From Nitrospira sp. UBA2082 (GTDB lineage: Bacteria; Nitrospirota; Nitrospiria; Nitrospirales; Nitrospiraceae): a DNA stretch of 17,245 bases. Below, one piece after another: positions 7,332 through 15,225 of this stretch. Position numbers and translations under genes: made by a program. The stretch covers positions 230,152 through 247,396 of the forward strand of contig DCZO01000015.1 in assembly GCA_002331335.1 (NCBI GenBank), read 5' to 3'. How positions within the stretch are numbered: the stretch's first letter is position 1; every line of letters starts with the position of its first letter. Below the pieces are notes generated by a model that saw only the letters and a list, made by a program, of their open reading frames with translations, had not been told where the DNA came from and made no database searches.

Positions 7332-8690
7332 ATGGTTATCAGAATCAAAAAAGGGCTGGATTTACCGATCAGCGGGAAACCGGAGCAGCGCATCCATGTC
7401 GCCAAACCTGTCCGCCACGTCGGCGTGCTCGGCGTGGATCATATCGATCTCAAACCCGCCATGCTAGTCGCCGAAGGGGACAAGGTCAAGCTCGGCCAGG
7501 CGTTGTTCGAGCACAAGAAGTTACCCGGCGTACGCATCACGGCTCCGGGTGCCGGCACGGTGCGTGCGATTCATCGTGGAGCGCAACGCCTGCTCCAGTC
7601 AGTCGTCATCCGGCTGGACGAAACCGAAGACGAGGAGACATTTGCGGCCTACCCTGTCGACCAACTGGCCGGCCTGACCGAGACGCAGGTGGTGGACAAT
7701 CTCTTGGCATCGGGTCTGTGGGTAGCCTTACGCACGCGTCCCTATAGCAAGATCGCCGACCCGACCACCCGTCCGGCCGCCATCTTCGTGACGGCGATGG
7801 ACAGCAACCCGTTGGCCGCCGATCCTGTTCCAATTATTACCGCAGAGGCTGAGTCGTTCAGCCATGGCCTGACGGTGCTGTCGCGCCTGGGTACCATGCC
7901 GCTGTGGGTGTGCAAGTCACCCGCAGCCGAACTGCCGTTGCCACAGGGTATAGGCCACATACGCCAGGCCAGTTTCGACGGCCCCCACCCAGCCGGTCTG
8001 CCGGGGACGCACATTCATTTTCTCGAACCGGTCGACGTCAACAAGGTGGTCTGGCACCTCAACTACCAAGAGGTGATTGCGATCGGCAAGCTGTTTACCA
8101 GCGGCCGGTTATCGACCGGACGCATCGTTGCGCTTGGCGGACCTCAGGTTAAACAGCCACGCCTGTTGCAGACCAGGCTCGGCGCCTGTATCGAGGAGTT
8201 GATCGAGGGTGAGCTTCAGGACGGTGAGAGCCGCGTCATCTCCGGCTCGATCTTGTCGGGGCGTCACGCAGCCAACTGGTCCTCCTATCTGGGGCGCCAT
8301 CATTTACAGGTCTGTGTGCTTCAGGAAGCCACCGAACGGACGTTCATGGGCTGGTTCGCGCCCGGGCGGAGAACCTTCTCCCAGAGCAACGTCATGCTGT
8401 CGAGTCTCTTCCGCCACCGCCGGGAGGAGTTTGGGTTGACTACCGGGCTGAACGGAAGTCTGCGTGCCATGGTGCCATTCGGCAACTTCGAGGATATCAT
8501 GCCCCTGGATATCCTTCCGACGCAGCTGCTGCGCTACCTGATGGTGGGCGACACCGACATGGCGCAACAGCTGGGCTGCATGGAACTGGATGAGGAAGAT
8601 CTTGCCTTGTGCTCCTTCGTATGCGTGGGCAAGAACGACTACGGCCCGGTGCTGCGGAGCGTGTTGAGCCAGATTGAGAGAGAAGGCTGA
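7332..8690 (+). CDS. nqrA: Na+-translocating NADH:quinone oxidoreductase subunit A
   Basis: The protein is 452 aa, the usual NqrA length (~446 in Vibrio). The N-terminus M-V-I-R-I-K-K-G-L-D-L-P-I matches the conserved NqrA start, which is why this ATG is chosen despite a poor ribosome binding site. The blocks GVDHIDLKPAMLVAEGDKVKLGQ and TAPGAGTV correspond to the barrel-sandwich region shared with RnfC, but there are no CxxCxxC iron-sulfur motifs, which separates it from RnfC. NqrA is a soluble cytoplasmic subunit without a redox cofactor that docks on NqrB. It is the first gene of nqrABCDEF-apbE-nqrM, and its stop overlaps the nqrB start by one base (TGATG). Confidence 0.97.
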   Translation: MVIRIKKGLDLPISGKPEQRIHVAKPVRHVGVLGVDHIDLKPAMLVAEGDKVKLGQALFEHKKLPGVRITAPGAGTVRAIHRGAQRLLQSVVIRLDETEDEETFAAYPVDQLAGLTETQVVDNLLASGLWVALRTRPYSKIADPTTRPAAIFVTAMDSNPLAADPVPIITAEAESFSHGLTVLSRLGTMPLWVCKSPAAELPLPQGIGHIRQASFDGPHPAGLPGTHIHFLEPVDVNKVVWHLNYQEVIAIGKLFTSGRLSTGRIVALGGPQVKQPRLLQTRLGACIEELIEGELQDGESRVISGSILSGRHAANWSSYLGRHHLQVCVLQEATERTFMGWFAPGRRTFSQSNVMLSSLFRHRREEFGLTTGLNGSLRAMVPFGNFEDIMPLDILPTQLLRYLMVGDTDMAQQLGCMELDEEDLALCSFVCVGKNDYGPVLRSVLSQIEREG

Positions 8691-9904
8691 TGGCAGGTTT
8701 GAAACGCTATCTTGATCGTCTCAGGCCCCTGTTTGCCAAGGGCGGCCGGTATGAAAAGTACTATCCCGTCTTCGAGATGGTCGATGCGTTTCTGTATTCC
8801 TCTCCCGAAACCACGCACAACGCGCCTCATGTGCGGGATGGCATCGATCTGAAACGATTGATGGTGTACGTGGTGGTGGCGCTGATTCCCTGCATCCTGT
8901 GGAGCTGGTTCAACACCGGCTACCAGGCCAATCTGGCACTCGCCAAGATGGGCATGGCTAAGACAGACTGGCGTTATGACCTGCTGGCGGCACTCCATAT
9001 CGGTTTTGATGCCGGCAGTATTCTGGCCAATACGGTCCATGGCTTCTTGTATTTTCTGCCGATCTACCTGACGACCTTGATCGTCGGCGGTGTATGGGAA
9101 GTGGTATTTTCCACGGTCCGCCAGAAAGAGATCAATGAAGGCTTTCTGGTCACCTCCATGCTCTTCACGCTGACGCTGCCACCCAATATGCCTCTCTGGA
9201 TGGTCGCCATCGGAATTACCTTTGGCGTGGTCCTCGGTAAAGAGATCTTCGGCGGGACCGGCAAGAATTTTCTCAATCCTGCCCTGACCGCGCGGGCGTT
9301 TCTGTTTTTCGCCTATCCCGCCGAAATGTCCGGTGACCGGGTGTGGGTGGCGGTGGATGGCTATTCCGGCGCGACCGCGCTCAGCCTTGGAAAAGTGGGC
9401 GGCGTCGAGGAGATCGTCCGCGGGGGCACAACCTGGTGGAATGCCTTTATCGGCCTGATGCCGGGCTCCATGGGGGAAACCTCTACCCTCGCCTGTCTGC
9501 TCGGCGCGGCGTTCCTGATCTATACTAGAGTAGGTTCCTGGCGCATTATCGCCGGGTGCTTTCTGGGAATGGTCGGGGCCTCGCTCCTGTTCAATGTGGT
9601 CGGCAGCGATACCAATCCCATGGTGGCGATGCCCTGGTACTGGCACCTGGTGCTGGGCGGATTTGCCTTCGGCATGGTCTTCATGGCCACCGATCCGGTG
9701 TCAGCCGCCATGACGAGTGCCGGGCGCTGGGTTTTCGGCATTCTGATCGGGGCCATGACCGTGCTGATCCGTGTGGCGAACCCGGCGTTTCCTGAAGGCG
9801 TGATGCTCACGATTTTGTTTGCCAATGTGTTCGCGCCCCTGATCGATTATGCGGTCGTCCAGCTGAATATCCGACGGAGGCTCCGCCGCCATGTCCGCGC
9901 CTGA
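8690..9904 (+). CDS. nqrB: Na+-translocating NADH:quinone oxidoreductase subunit B
   Basis: The protein is 404 aa, an integral membrane subunit with about ten hydrophobic segments. The flavinylation motif D-G-Y-S-G-A-T (223-229) places the covalent FMN on Thr229, equivalent to Thr236 of Vibrio NqrB. A G-G-V-W-E block (133-137) aligns with the conserved glycine pair implicated in quinone/inhibitor binding in Vibrio. GKNFLNPALTARAFLFFAYP is typical of the NqrB/RnfD family. NqrB also binds riboflavin and forms the Na+ and quinone site of the complex. AGAAGG precedes the start, and translation is probably coupled to nqrA by the TGATG overlap. The last 14 nt overlap nqrC. Confidence 0.97.
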   Translation: MAGLKRYLDRLRPLFAKGGRYEKYYPVFEMVDAFLYSSPETTHNAPHVRDGIDLKRLMVYVVVALIPCILWSWFNTGYQANLALAKMGMAKTDWRYDLLAALHIGFDAGSILANTVHGFLYFLPIYLTTLIVGGVWEVVFSTVRQKEINEGFLVTSMLFTLTLPPNMPLWMVAIGITFGVVLGKEIFGGTGKNFLNPALTARAFLFFAYPAEMSGDRVWVAVDGYSGATALSLGKVGGVEEIVRGGTTWWNAFIGLMPGSMGETSTLACLLGAAFLIYTRVGSWRIIAGCFLGMVGASLLFNVVGSDTNPMVAMPWYWHLVLGGFAFGMVFMATDPVSAAMTSAGRWVFGILIGAMTVLIRVANPAFPEGVMLTILFANVFAPLIDYAVVQLNIRRRLRRHVRA

Positions 9905-10700
9905 ACCAGATTCCGCCGTATCCGCTGCTCCCGCTGAGAGTGGGAGCAGGACGCTGCAGATGACGCTGGTCGTCTGTCTGGTCTGCTCGGTGGTTGTCGC
10001 CGGTGCGGCGGTGCTCCTTCGACCAATCCAGGAAAAGAATCAGAAAGCCGATCTCATACGGAATGTGGTCGCGGTCTCCGGACTCCTCAAGGAGGGCCTG
10101 ACGGAAGCACAAGCGCTCAAACGGATCGACGCGCGCATGGTCGAACTGGCAACCGGTGACGAGGTGAAGGGGATCGATCCTGACACGTTTAATATCGTCA
10201 AGGCCGGAAAGGATCCCGAGATCTCCACCGAACTCACCCGCCGAGAGGATGTGGCGGGGATCAGGCGCGAACCGCGCTATCTCCCGGTCTATCGGATTAT
10301 CGGCGCCAACGGTGACATGAAGAAACTGATTCTGCCGGTGTACGGCTACGGCCTCTGGTCCACGATGTACGGGTTTCTCGCGCTTGAAGAGGATTTGCGG
10401 ACGGTTCAGGGCCTCCGATTCTATCAGCATGCCGAGACTCCTGGATTAGGCGGAGAGATCGACAATCCCAAGTGGCGCGCCCAATGGACGGGCAAAGTCC
10501 TGTTCGATCAGAACTGGAAGGTTCAGGTTGAAATAACGAAGGTTGCGATTGACAGTTCCACCCCTGAGGCTCAACATCAGGTTGACGCCCTCGCCGGCGC
10601 CACCATCACCTCACGAGGGGTGGAGAATTTGCTGAAATTCTGGCTGAGCGACAAAGGGTACGGGCCGTACCTTGCCCGTTTGCGTCACGAAAGGAGCTAA
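9891..10700 (+). CDS. nqrC: Na+-translocating NADH:quinone oxidoreductase subunit C
   Basis: The protein is 269 aa, slightly longer than Vibrio NqrC (257) because of a short Ala/Ser/Pro-rich N-terminus. One transmembrane helix (~24-44) anchors a periplasmic FMN-binding domain. The flavinylation site D-A-L-A-G-A-T (232-238) puts covalent FMN on Thr238. The Ser/Thr usually found three residues before the acceptor is Ala235 here. Other conserved blocks are Y-G-Y-G-L-W-S-T-M-Y-G and H-A-E-T-P-G-L-G-G-E. The start overlaps nqrB, with GGAGG 10 nt upstream of the ATG. NqrC passes electrons from the NqrD/E iron centre to NqrB FMN. It is a substrate of the ApbE encoded downstream. Confidence 0.96.
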   Translation: MSAPEPDSAVSAAPAESGSRTLQMTLVVCLVCSVVVAGAAVLLRPIQEKNQKADLIRNVVAVSGLLKEGLTEAQALKRIDARMVELATGDEVKGIDPDTFNIVKAGKDPEISTELTRREDVAGIRREPRYLPVYRIIGANGDMKKLILPVYGYGLWSTMYGFLALEEDLRTVQGLRFYQHAETPGLGGEIDNPKWRAQWTGKVLFDQNWKVQVEITKVAIDSSTPEAQHQVDALAGATITSRGVENLLKFWLSDKGYGPYLARLRHERS

Positions 10701-10705
10701 CGCTC

Positions 10706-11371
10706 ATGTCGTACCAACACAAAAAAATCATTTTGGACCCGATCATTGACAATAACCCGGTCATCCTGCAGGTCCTGGGGATTTGCTCGGCGCTGGCCGT
10801 GACATCGAAGCTCTCCACCACGATCACGATGTGCATCGCGCTGACCGTCGTCACCGCCTTCTCCAATGCCGCCATCAGTCTGGTCCGCAATCATACCCCG
10901 AGCAGCATCCGCATCATCGTGCAGATGACCATTATTTCGTCGCTGGTCATCGTCACCGATCAGTTCATCAAAGCCTATGCGTTCACCATCAGCAAGGACC
11001 TGTCGGTCTTCGTCGGGTTGATTATCACCAATTGTATCGTCATGGGACGTGCTGAAGCCTATGCGATGAAACATCCCCCGCTCCCAAGCTTCCTCGATGG
11101 ACTCGGCAACGGCCTCGGCTATAGCGCACTCTTAATGGTCATCGGGACCATACGCGAGCTCTTGGGGTCCGGTTCCTTGTTCGGGTATCCGATTCTCCCT
11201 CTTGATCGAGATGGCGGGTGGTATGTACCAAACGGCTTGTTGCTCCTGCCTCCAAGTGCATTTTTCCTGATCGGCATGATCATTTGGGTGGTGCGCTCCT
11301 GGAAGCCGGCACAAGTGGAGCAACCAGAATACCGGATCTATCACGCGCCTCGTCCGGAGGTGGCCTCATGA
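10706..11371 (+). CDS. nqrD: Na+-translocating NADH:quinone oxidoreductase subunit D
   Basis: The protein is 221 aa, a membrane subunit with about six helices of the NqrD/RnfE family. Cys27 (L-G-I-C-S-A-L) and Cys110 (I-I-T-N-C-I-V-M-G-R-A-E-A) are the two conserved cysteines that, with those of NqrE, bind the intramembrane [2Fe-2S] centre. NqrD and NqrE are inverted-topology homologues forming the pseudo-symmetric core. AAGGAG lies 9 nt before the ATG, 5 nt after nqrC. The stop overlaps the nqrE start (ATGA). Confidence 0.97.
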   Translation: MSYQHKKIILDPIIDNNPVILQVLGICSALAVTSKLSTTITMCIALTVVTAFSNAAISLVRNHTPSSIRIIVQMTIISSLVIVTDQFIKAYAFTISKDLSVFVGLIITNCIVMGRAEAYAMKHPPLPSFLDGLGNGLGYSALLMVIGTIRELLGSGSLFGYPILPLDRDGGWYVPNGLLLLPPSAFFLIGMIIWVVRSWKPAQVEQPEYRIYHAPRPEVAS

Positions 11372-11976
11372 TTGACCTGGTCAATCTGTTTATCAAAGCA
11401 GTCTTCGTCGAGAATCTTGCGCTGACGTTTTTTCTTGGCATGTGTACGTTTCTGGCCGTCTCAAAAAAAATCAGCACGGCACTCGGACTCGGCATCGCGG
11501 TGGTCGTCGTCCAGAGTCTGACCATCCCGATCAATAATCTGATCTACCAGTTTCTGATAAAGGATGGCGCGCTGGCATGGGCGGGGCTCCCTGAGATGAG
11601 TCTGGATTTCCTCGGGCTCATCACCTACATCAGCGTCATTGCGGCGGTTGTACAGGTACTGGAAATGTTTCTCGACCGATACGTTCCGAGCCTGTACAAC
11701 TCGCTGGGGATCTTTTTGCCGCTGATTACCGTCAACTGCGCCATTCTCGGAGGCTGTCTGTTCATGGTCGAACGTGACTATAACTTTAGTGAGAGCGTCA
11801 CCTATGGGGTGGGCTCCGGTGCCGGGTGGGCGCTCGCGATCGTGGCAATGGCAGGGGTGCGTGAGAAGCTCAAGTATTCCGATATCCCCGCTGGGTTGCA
11901 AGGACTGGGGGTCGCATTCATCACTGCGGGGTTGATGGCCCTCGGGTTCATGGCCTTTTCCGGCATTCAACTCTAA
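11368..11976 (+). CDS. nqrE: Na+-translocating NADH:quinone oxidoreductase subunit E
   Basis: The protein is 202 aa from the ATG at 11368, chosen because it gives the family start M-I-D-L-V-N-L-F-I-K-A-V-F-V-E-N, has GGAGG 8 nt upstream and overlaps the nqrD stop as ATGA. A longer frame from 11218 would run inside nqrD. About six membrane helices are present. Cys26 (F-L-G-M-C-T-F-L) and Cys124 (T-V-N-C-A-I-L-G-G) are the expected ligands of the shared [2Fe-2S] centre with NqrD. The stop codon directly abuts a palindromic repeat (from 11977), so coupling to nqrF is lost. Confidence 0.97.
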   Translation: MIDLVNLFIKAVFVENLALTFFLGMCTFLAVSKKISTALGLGIAVVVVQSLTIPINNLIYQFLIKDGALAWAGLPEMSLDFLGLITYISVIAAVVQVLEMFLDRYVPSLYNSLGIFLPLITVNCAILGGCLFMVERDYNFSESVTYGVGSGAGWALAIVAMAGVREKLKYSDIPAGLQGLGVAFITAGLMALGFMAFSGIQL

Positions 11977-12172
11977 CAGGCTGGAAAAACTCATTTGGAC
12001 CTCCCGGACCATGGTAACGAGCGATATGCGAAACGACACCAACTATCCATGCGGGAGGCTCAAAATGGCCGTCCAGCGAGGCCGCAGCGAGCGAAGAGGC
12101 GAATCGTACTCTGTGCCGTACGTTGAGCCTCTGAGCGACGCGAGAACAATGCTGGCGGACTTTTTCAGCATC
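11977..12172. repeat. Palindromic intergenic repeat (MITE-like) inserted between nqrE and nqrF
   Basis: The element runs from CAGGCTGGAAAAACT (11977-11991) to GGACTTTTTCAGCATCC (~12156-12172). The ends are imperfect inverted repeats of the type GCTG(G)AAAAA. Two internal palindromes are visible: CCTCCCG...CATGG (12000-12014) against CCATGCGGGAGG (12047-12058), and AGAGGC (12095-12100) against GCCTCT (12127-12132) with GTAC (12106-12109, 12118-12121) nested inside. No transposase is present. The sequence and its ends resemble, from memory, dispersed non-autonomous repeats of Nitrospira genomes; this was not checked. A 63-codon frame (12011-12202) inside it ends in ATGA over the nqrF start but has no ribosome binding site, and I do not call it a gene. 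Exact borders and any target duplication are uncertain. Confidence 0.65.
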
Positions 12173-12198
12173 CCGCTGAGTCTGATGAGAGGCCGCGT

Positions 12199-13419
12199 AT
12201 GATCGAGATCATACTGGGAGTCGGTGTTTTCACCGGGTTCGTCCTCCTTCTCGTCGTCTTCATTCTGAGTGCGCGATCGAAACTGGTGGCCAGCGGCAAT
12301 GTCAAGATTACGATCAACGACAAGAAATTTATCGAGACTCCGATTGGAGGCAAGTTGCTCGGCGCCCTTGGCGACGCCAAGATTTTCATCAGTTCCGCCT
12401 GCGGTGGCGGTGGGACCTGTGGCGTGTGCCGGGTCAAGGTCTTCGAAGGGGGTGGGGTGATTCTACCGACCGAAACCTCGCATATCACCAAGCGTGAAGC
12501 GCGCGAGGGCTACCGTCTTTCCTGTCAAGTGGCGGTCAAGCAGAACATGAAGATCGTGATTCCCGATGAGGTGTTCGGGGTCAAGAAATGGGAATGTACC
12601 GTCCGCTCCAACCACAATGTGGCGACCTTCATCAAAGAACTGGTCCTGGAGCTTCCCCAGGATGAATATGTCGATTTCCGTGCCGGAGGGTACATCCAGA
12701 TTTTCTGCCCTCCGTATGAGCACTCGTTTAAGGATTTTGACATCGAAGAAAAGTTTCGCAGCGACTGGGACCGGCTGAACCTCTGGAACCTTGTGTCCAA
12801 GGTCACTGAGCCCCTCGAGCGCGCCTACTCCATGGCCAATTACCCTGAGGAGCGTGGCATCATTATGCTTAATATTCGCATTGCCACGCCCCCACCGCGC
12901 AGCCACAATGTGCCTCCGGGTAAAATGTCCTCCTATCTGTTCGGACTGAAACCGGGCGACAAGGTCACGATCTCCGGGCCGTTCGGCGAGTTCTTTGCTC
13001 GTGACACCGACAACGAGATGGTGTTCATCGGCGGTGGTGCAGGGATGGCGCCCATGCGTTCGCACATTTTCGATCAGCTGAGTCGCATCAAGACCACGCG
13101 CAAGATGTCCTTCTGGTACGGAGCCCGATCGAAGCGCGAGATGTTCTATGTCGACGATTTCGACCAGCTGGCCGCAGCGCATGACAACTTCAAGTGGCAT
13201 GTCGCCCTGTCCGATCCACTCCCAGATGACGCGTGGAGCGGCTATACCGGCTTCATCCATAGCGTGCTCTATAACGAGTATCTAAAGACCCATCCGGCGC
13301 CTGAAGATTGTGAGTACTATCTCTGCGGACCGCCGATGATGAATGCCGCCGTGATCAAGATGCTGTTGGATCTGGGTGTCGAGCGGGACAACATCATGCT
13401 CGATGACTTCGGAGGATGA
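12199..13419 (+). CDS. nqrF: Na+-translocating NADH:quinone oxidoreductase subunit F (NADH dehydrogenase subunit)
   Basis: The protein is 406 aa, standard for NqrF. An N-terminal transmembrane helix (~3-24) anchors it. A plant-type [2Fe-2S] domain follows with Cys68, Cys74, Cys77 and Cys109 (C-x5-C-x2-C-x31-C). The FAD domain has R-A-Y-S-M-A-N-Y (208-215), and the NADH domain has F-I-G-G-G-A-G-M-A-P-M-R-S-H (276-289) and C-G-P-P-M-M (376-381). The C-terminus is D-D-F-G-G. NqrF takes hydride from cytosolic NADH and passes electrons through FAD and the cluster to NqrD/E. GAGAGG lies 7 nt before the ATG. It is 222 nt from nqrE because of the inserted repeat, and 6 nt from apbE. Confidence 0.98.
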   Translation: MIEIILGVGVFTGFVLLLVVFILSARSKLVASGNVKITINDKKFIETPIGGKLLGALGDAKIFISSACGGGGTCGVCRVKVFEGGGVILPTETSHITKREAREGYRLSCQVAVKQNMKIVIPDEVFGVKKWECTVRSNHNVATFIKELVLELPQDEYVDFRAGGYIQIFCPPYEHSFKDFDIEEKFRSDWDRLNLWNLVSKVTEPLERAYSMANYPEERGIIMLNIRIATPPPRSHNVPPGKMSSYLFGLKPGDKVTISGPFGEFFARDTDNEMVFIGGGAGMAPMRSHIFDQLSRIKTTRKMSFWYGARSKREMFYVDDFDQLAAAHDNFKWHVALSDPLPDDAWSGYTGFIHSVLYNEYLKTHPAPEDCEYYLCGPPMMNAAVIKMLLDLGVERDNIMLDDFGG

Positions 13420-13425
13420 CCGTTC

Positions 13426-14481
13426 ATGCATCCATCCATTCCACGCCCCCGCGCGCTGATTGCCTTGATTGCTCTGCTGGCTGCCGGTGCCGGATTCAGC
13501 CTGTTGCGCCCTGAGCCTCCTGTCACAGAGCTGCACATGAGTGGTCGGACTATGGGTACCACCTACAACGTGAAATACCGTCCCACCCAGAACACTCCGA
13601 CGCTGAAGGCGATGCAGATCGAAGTTGACGCATTGCTGGCCGAGATTAATCACACCATGTCCACCTATGACCCGGAATCGGAACTGTCGCGCTTGAACCG
13701 TCTGCGCACCACCGACTGGGTGTCCACATCCGCTTCGCTGTTTGCCGTGCTCAAGGCCGCGCTCGAGATCGGAACTCAAAGCGAAGGGGCGTTTGACATC
13801 ACGGTTGGCCCCCTGGTTAATTTATGGGGTTTCGGCCCTGAGTTGCATCCGGACCGCATCCCGCTTGAACGCGACATCGCCGCTGCGCGCATGCGCAGCG
13901 GTCTCGATAAAGTCACGCTCCGTGACGCTCAACCGGCGATACGCAAGCACCGCCCTGATGTCTTCCTGGATCTTTCCGGGATCGCCAAGGGCTACGGGGT
14001 GGACCGGGTGGCTGAACTCATGACCGCGCACGGCATTGAACATTATATGGTTGAGATCGGTGGCGAGATACGGGTACGCGGGCTCAAGGAGTATGAGACA
14101 CCCTGGCGGATCGCGATTGAGAAACCGTTGCCGGGCGAACGCTCGGTGCAGACGATGCTAGCGCTCAGCAACATCGCCCTCGCCACCTCGGGCAATTACC
14201 GGAACTTTTTTGAAATCGCCGGACGACGCTATTCCCATACCATCGATCCGACCACCGGCTGGCCGGTCGATAATCATCTGGTGTCGGTGACGGTGCTGGC
14301 GGATACCAGCATGCGAGCCGACGCCTGGGCCACCGCATTTCAGGTGTTGGGGCCTGAGCGTGGCATGGCCATAGCCGAACGGCTCAACCTTCCCGTCCTC
14401 TTCGTCATCGAACGTGATGGACAATTCGAGGAACGCGTCTGCTGTGCCTTCCAACGGTACCGGAGACAGGAGCTGTCATGA
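13426..14481 (+). CDS. apbE: FAD:protein FMN transferase
   Basis: The protein is 351 aa of the ApbE family, which uses FAD and Mg2+ to attach FMN through a phosphoester bond to Thr in D-x2-[ST]-G-A-T motifs; here the obvious substrates are NqrB and NqrC. Motifs: M-G-T-T-Y-N-V (~42-48), F-D-I-T-V-G-P-L-V-N-L-W-G-F-G (~124-138), D-L-S-G-I-A-K-G-Y-G-V-D, E-I-G-G-E-I-R, S-G-N-Y-R-N-F, H-T-I-D-P-T-T-G and A-D-A-W-A-T-A. The N-terminus is a hydrophobic export signal or anchor (~10-28) without the lipobox Cys found in many ApbE proteins. GGAGG lies 10 nt before the ATG, within the end of nqrF. The stop overlaps nqrM (ATGA). Confidence 0.96.
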   Translation: MHPSIPRPRALIALIALLAAGAGFSLLRPEPPVTELHMSGRTMGTTYNVKYRPTQNTPTLKAMQIEVDALLAEINHTMSTYDPESELSRLNRLRTTDWVSTSASLFAVLKAALEIGTQSEGAFDITVGPLVNLWGFGPELHPDRIPLERDIAAARMRSGLDKVTLRDAQPAIRKHRPDVFLDLSGIAKGYGVDRVAELMTAHGIEHYMVEIGGEIRVRGLKEYETPWRIAIEKPLPGERSVQTMLALSNIALATSGNYRNFFEIAGRRYSHTIDPTTGWPVDNHLVSVTVLADTSMRADAWATAFQVLGPERGMAIAERLNLPVLFVIERDGQFEERVCCAFQRYRRQELS

Positions 14482-14678
14482 CTATTTTCCTGGTAACCTT
14501 TCTTGTCATGGGTATTGCGATCCTGGCTATGGCGGTGGGTGTCCTGGTCGGCCGCCGTCCGATCGGCGGGAGTTGTGGCGGTCTTGACCGCCTTGGTCTG
14601 GAGTGCGATGCCGGCTGCGACAAGCCCTGCCCGGAACGTCTCGCCCGTCTGCAGTCTCCGAGCAAAGAACTGCTGTAA
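14478..14678 (+). CDS. nqrM: Na+-NQR maturation protein NqrM
   Basis: The 66-aa protein has one N-terminal transmembrane helix (~3-24), then G-G-S-C-G-G-L and a C-x9-C-x3-C-x3-C pattern (Cys33, Cys43, Cys47, Cys51). This is the DUF539/NqrM signature. In Vibrio, NqrM is needed for assembly of the NqrD/E iron centre, and Cys33 is the critical residue; the same position is Cys here. It overlaps apbE as ATGA with AGGAG 5 nt upstream. Its position at the end of the nqr-apbE operon is the common arrangement. Confidence 0.95.
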   Translation: MTIFLVTFLVMGIAILAMAVGVLVGRRPIGGSCGGLDRLGLECDAGCDKPCPERLARLQSPSKELL

Positions 14679-14738
14679 GAGGGCCGGGACAACCACGCCG
14701 TCGGTGAATTTATGCACTGGCTACTTGAATCCGCGAGA

Positions 14739-14744
14739 TATAAA
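14739..14744 (+). promoter_or_regulatory. Possible -10 element upstream of the universal stress gene
   Basis: TATAAA in the AT-rich run GATATAAAAT lies 50 bp before the usp ATG, in the 115 bp gap after nqrM. No good -35 is found at 16-18 bp (the hexamer there is ACTGGC), so it may be a weak, activator-dependent or alternative-sigma promoter. No intrinsic terminator for the nqr operon is visible in the gap. Confidence 0.28.
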
Positions 14745-14793
14745 ATGTGTTGATCTGCTTTAACTGGTCGCCACTGGCTCGAAAGAGGCCGTT

Positions 14794-15225
14794 ATGCCTA
14801 ACATAATCTTGGTTCCGGTCGACGGCTCAGAGAGCGCGATGCGTGCACTACATTTTGCCGTTGAGCGAGCACGTGAAAAACCACAAGGTCGCGTGCATCT
14901 CGTGACTGTGCACTCCCCGCTACGCGTTTACGGCGAAATCCAGGTCTACGTGGGCGACAAGAAAGCAGCGGAAATGGCAGCGCAGTATAATCGCGAGATT
15001 CTCGAACCGGCTGAGCAAGTGCTGCGCTCGTCGGGCGTGGCGTTCGCTAGCAGTACGGCGGAAGGCGATGCCGCCGAAAAGATTGTGGAGTGCGCCAAGG
15101 CAGTTGGGGCCGGCGAGATTGTCATGGGATCGCGTGGACTCGGGCGTATTGCCGGGCTCGTGATGGGCTCAGTCACCACCAAGGTCGTCCATCTGACCCA
15201 GGTCCCCGTCACGCTGGTCAAATGA
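14794..15225 (+). CDS. UspA-family universal stress protein
   Basis: The protein is 143 aa, a single Usp domain of typical length. The N-terminus M-P-N-I-I-L-V-P-V-D-G-S has the conserved Asp10 of the nucleotide site. The ATP-binding signature G-x2-G-x9-G-[ST] is intact (Gly112, Gly115, Gly125-Ser126), so it belongs to the nucleotide-binding Usp class. These cytoplasmic proteins dimerise and are induced by starvation, oxidative or energy stress, often acting as regulators of partner proteins. AGAGG precedes the ATG. It is 115 bp from nqrM on the same strand; co-transcription with nqr is possible but not shown. Confidence 0.95.
   Translation: MPNIILVPVDGSESAMRALHFAVERAREKPQGRVHLVTVHSPLRVYGEIQVYVGDKKAAEMAAQYNREILEPAEQVLRSSGVAFASSTAEGDAAEKIVECAKAVGAGEIVMGSRGLGRIAGLVMGSVTTKVVHLTQVPVTLVK

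Noticed and set aside
8639..9646. 335-codon minus-strand frame opposite nqrB
   Set aside because: It is rich in His, Gln, Gly and Asp as expected for the complement of a membrane protein gene, and nqrB fully explains the region.
12011..12202. 63-aa small protein between nqrE and nqrF
   Set aside because: It lies almost wholly inside the palindromic repeat, has no ribosome binding site and no domain-like pattern.
7332..13419. Rnf complex as an alternative identity of the operon
   Set aside because: The first gene lacks the RnfC iron-sulfur motifs, no RnfB ferredoxin gene is present, and the last subunit has the NqrF ferredoxin-FAD-NADH arrangement.
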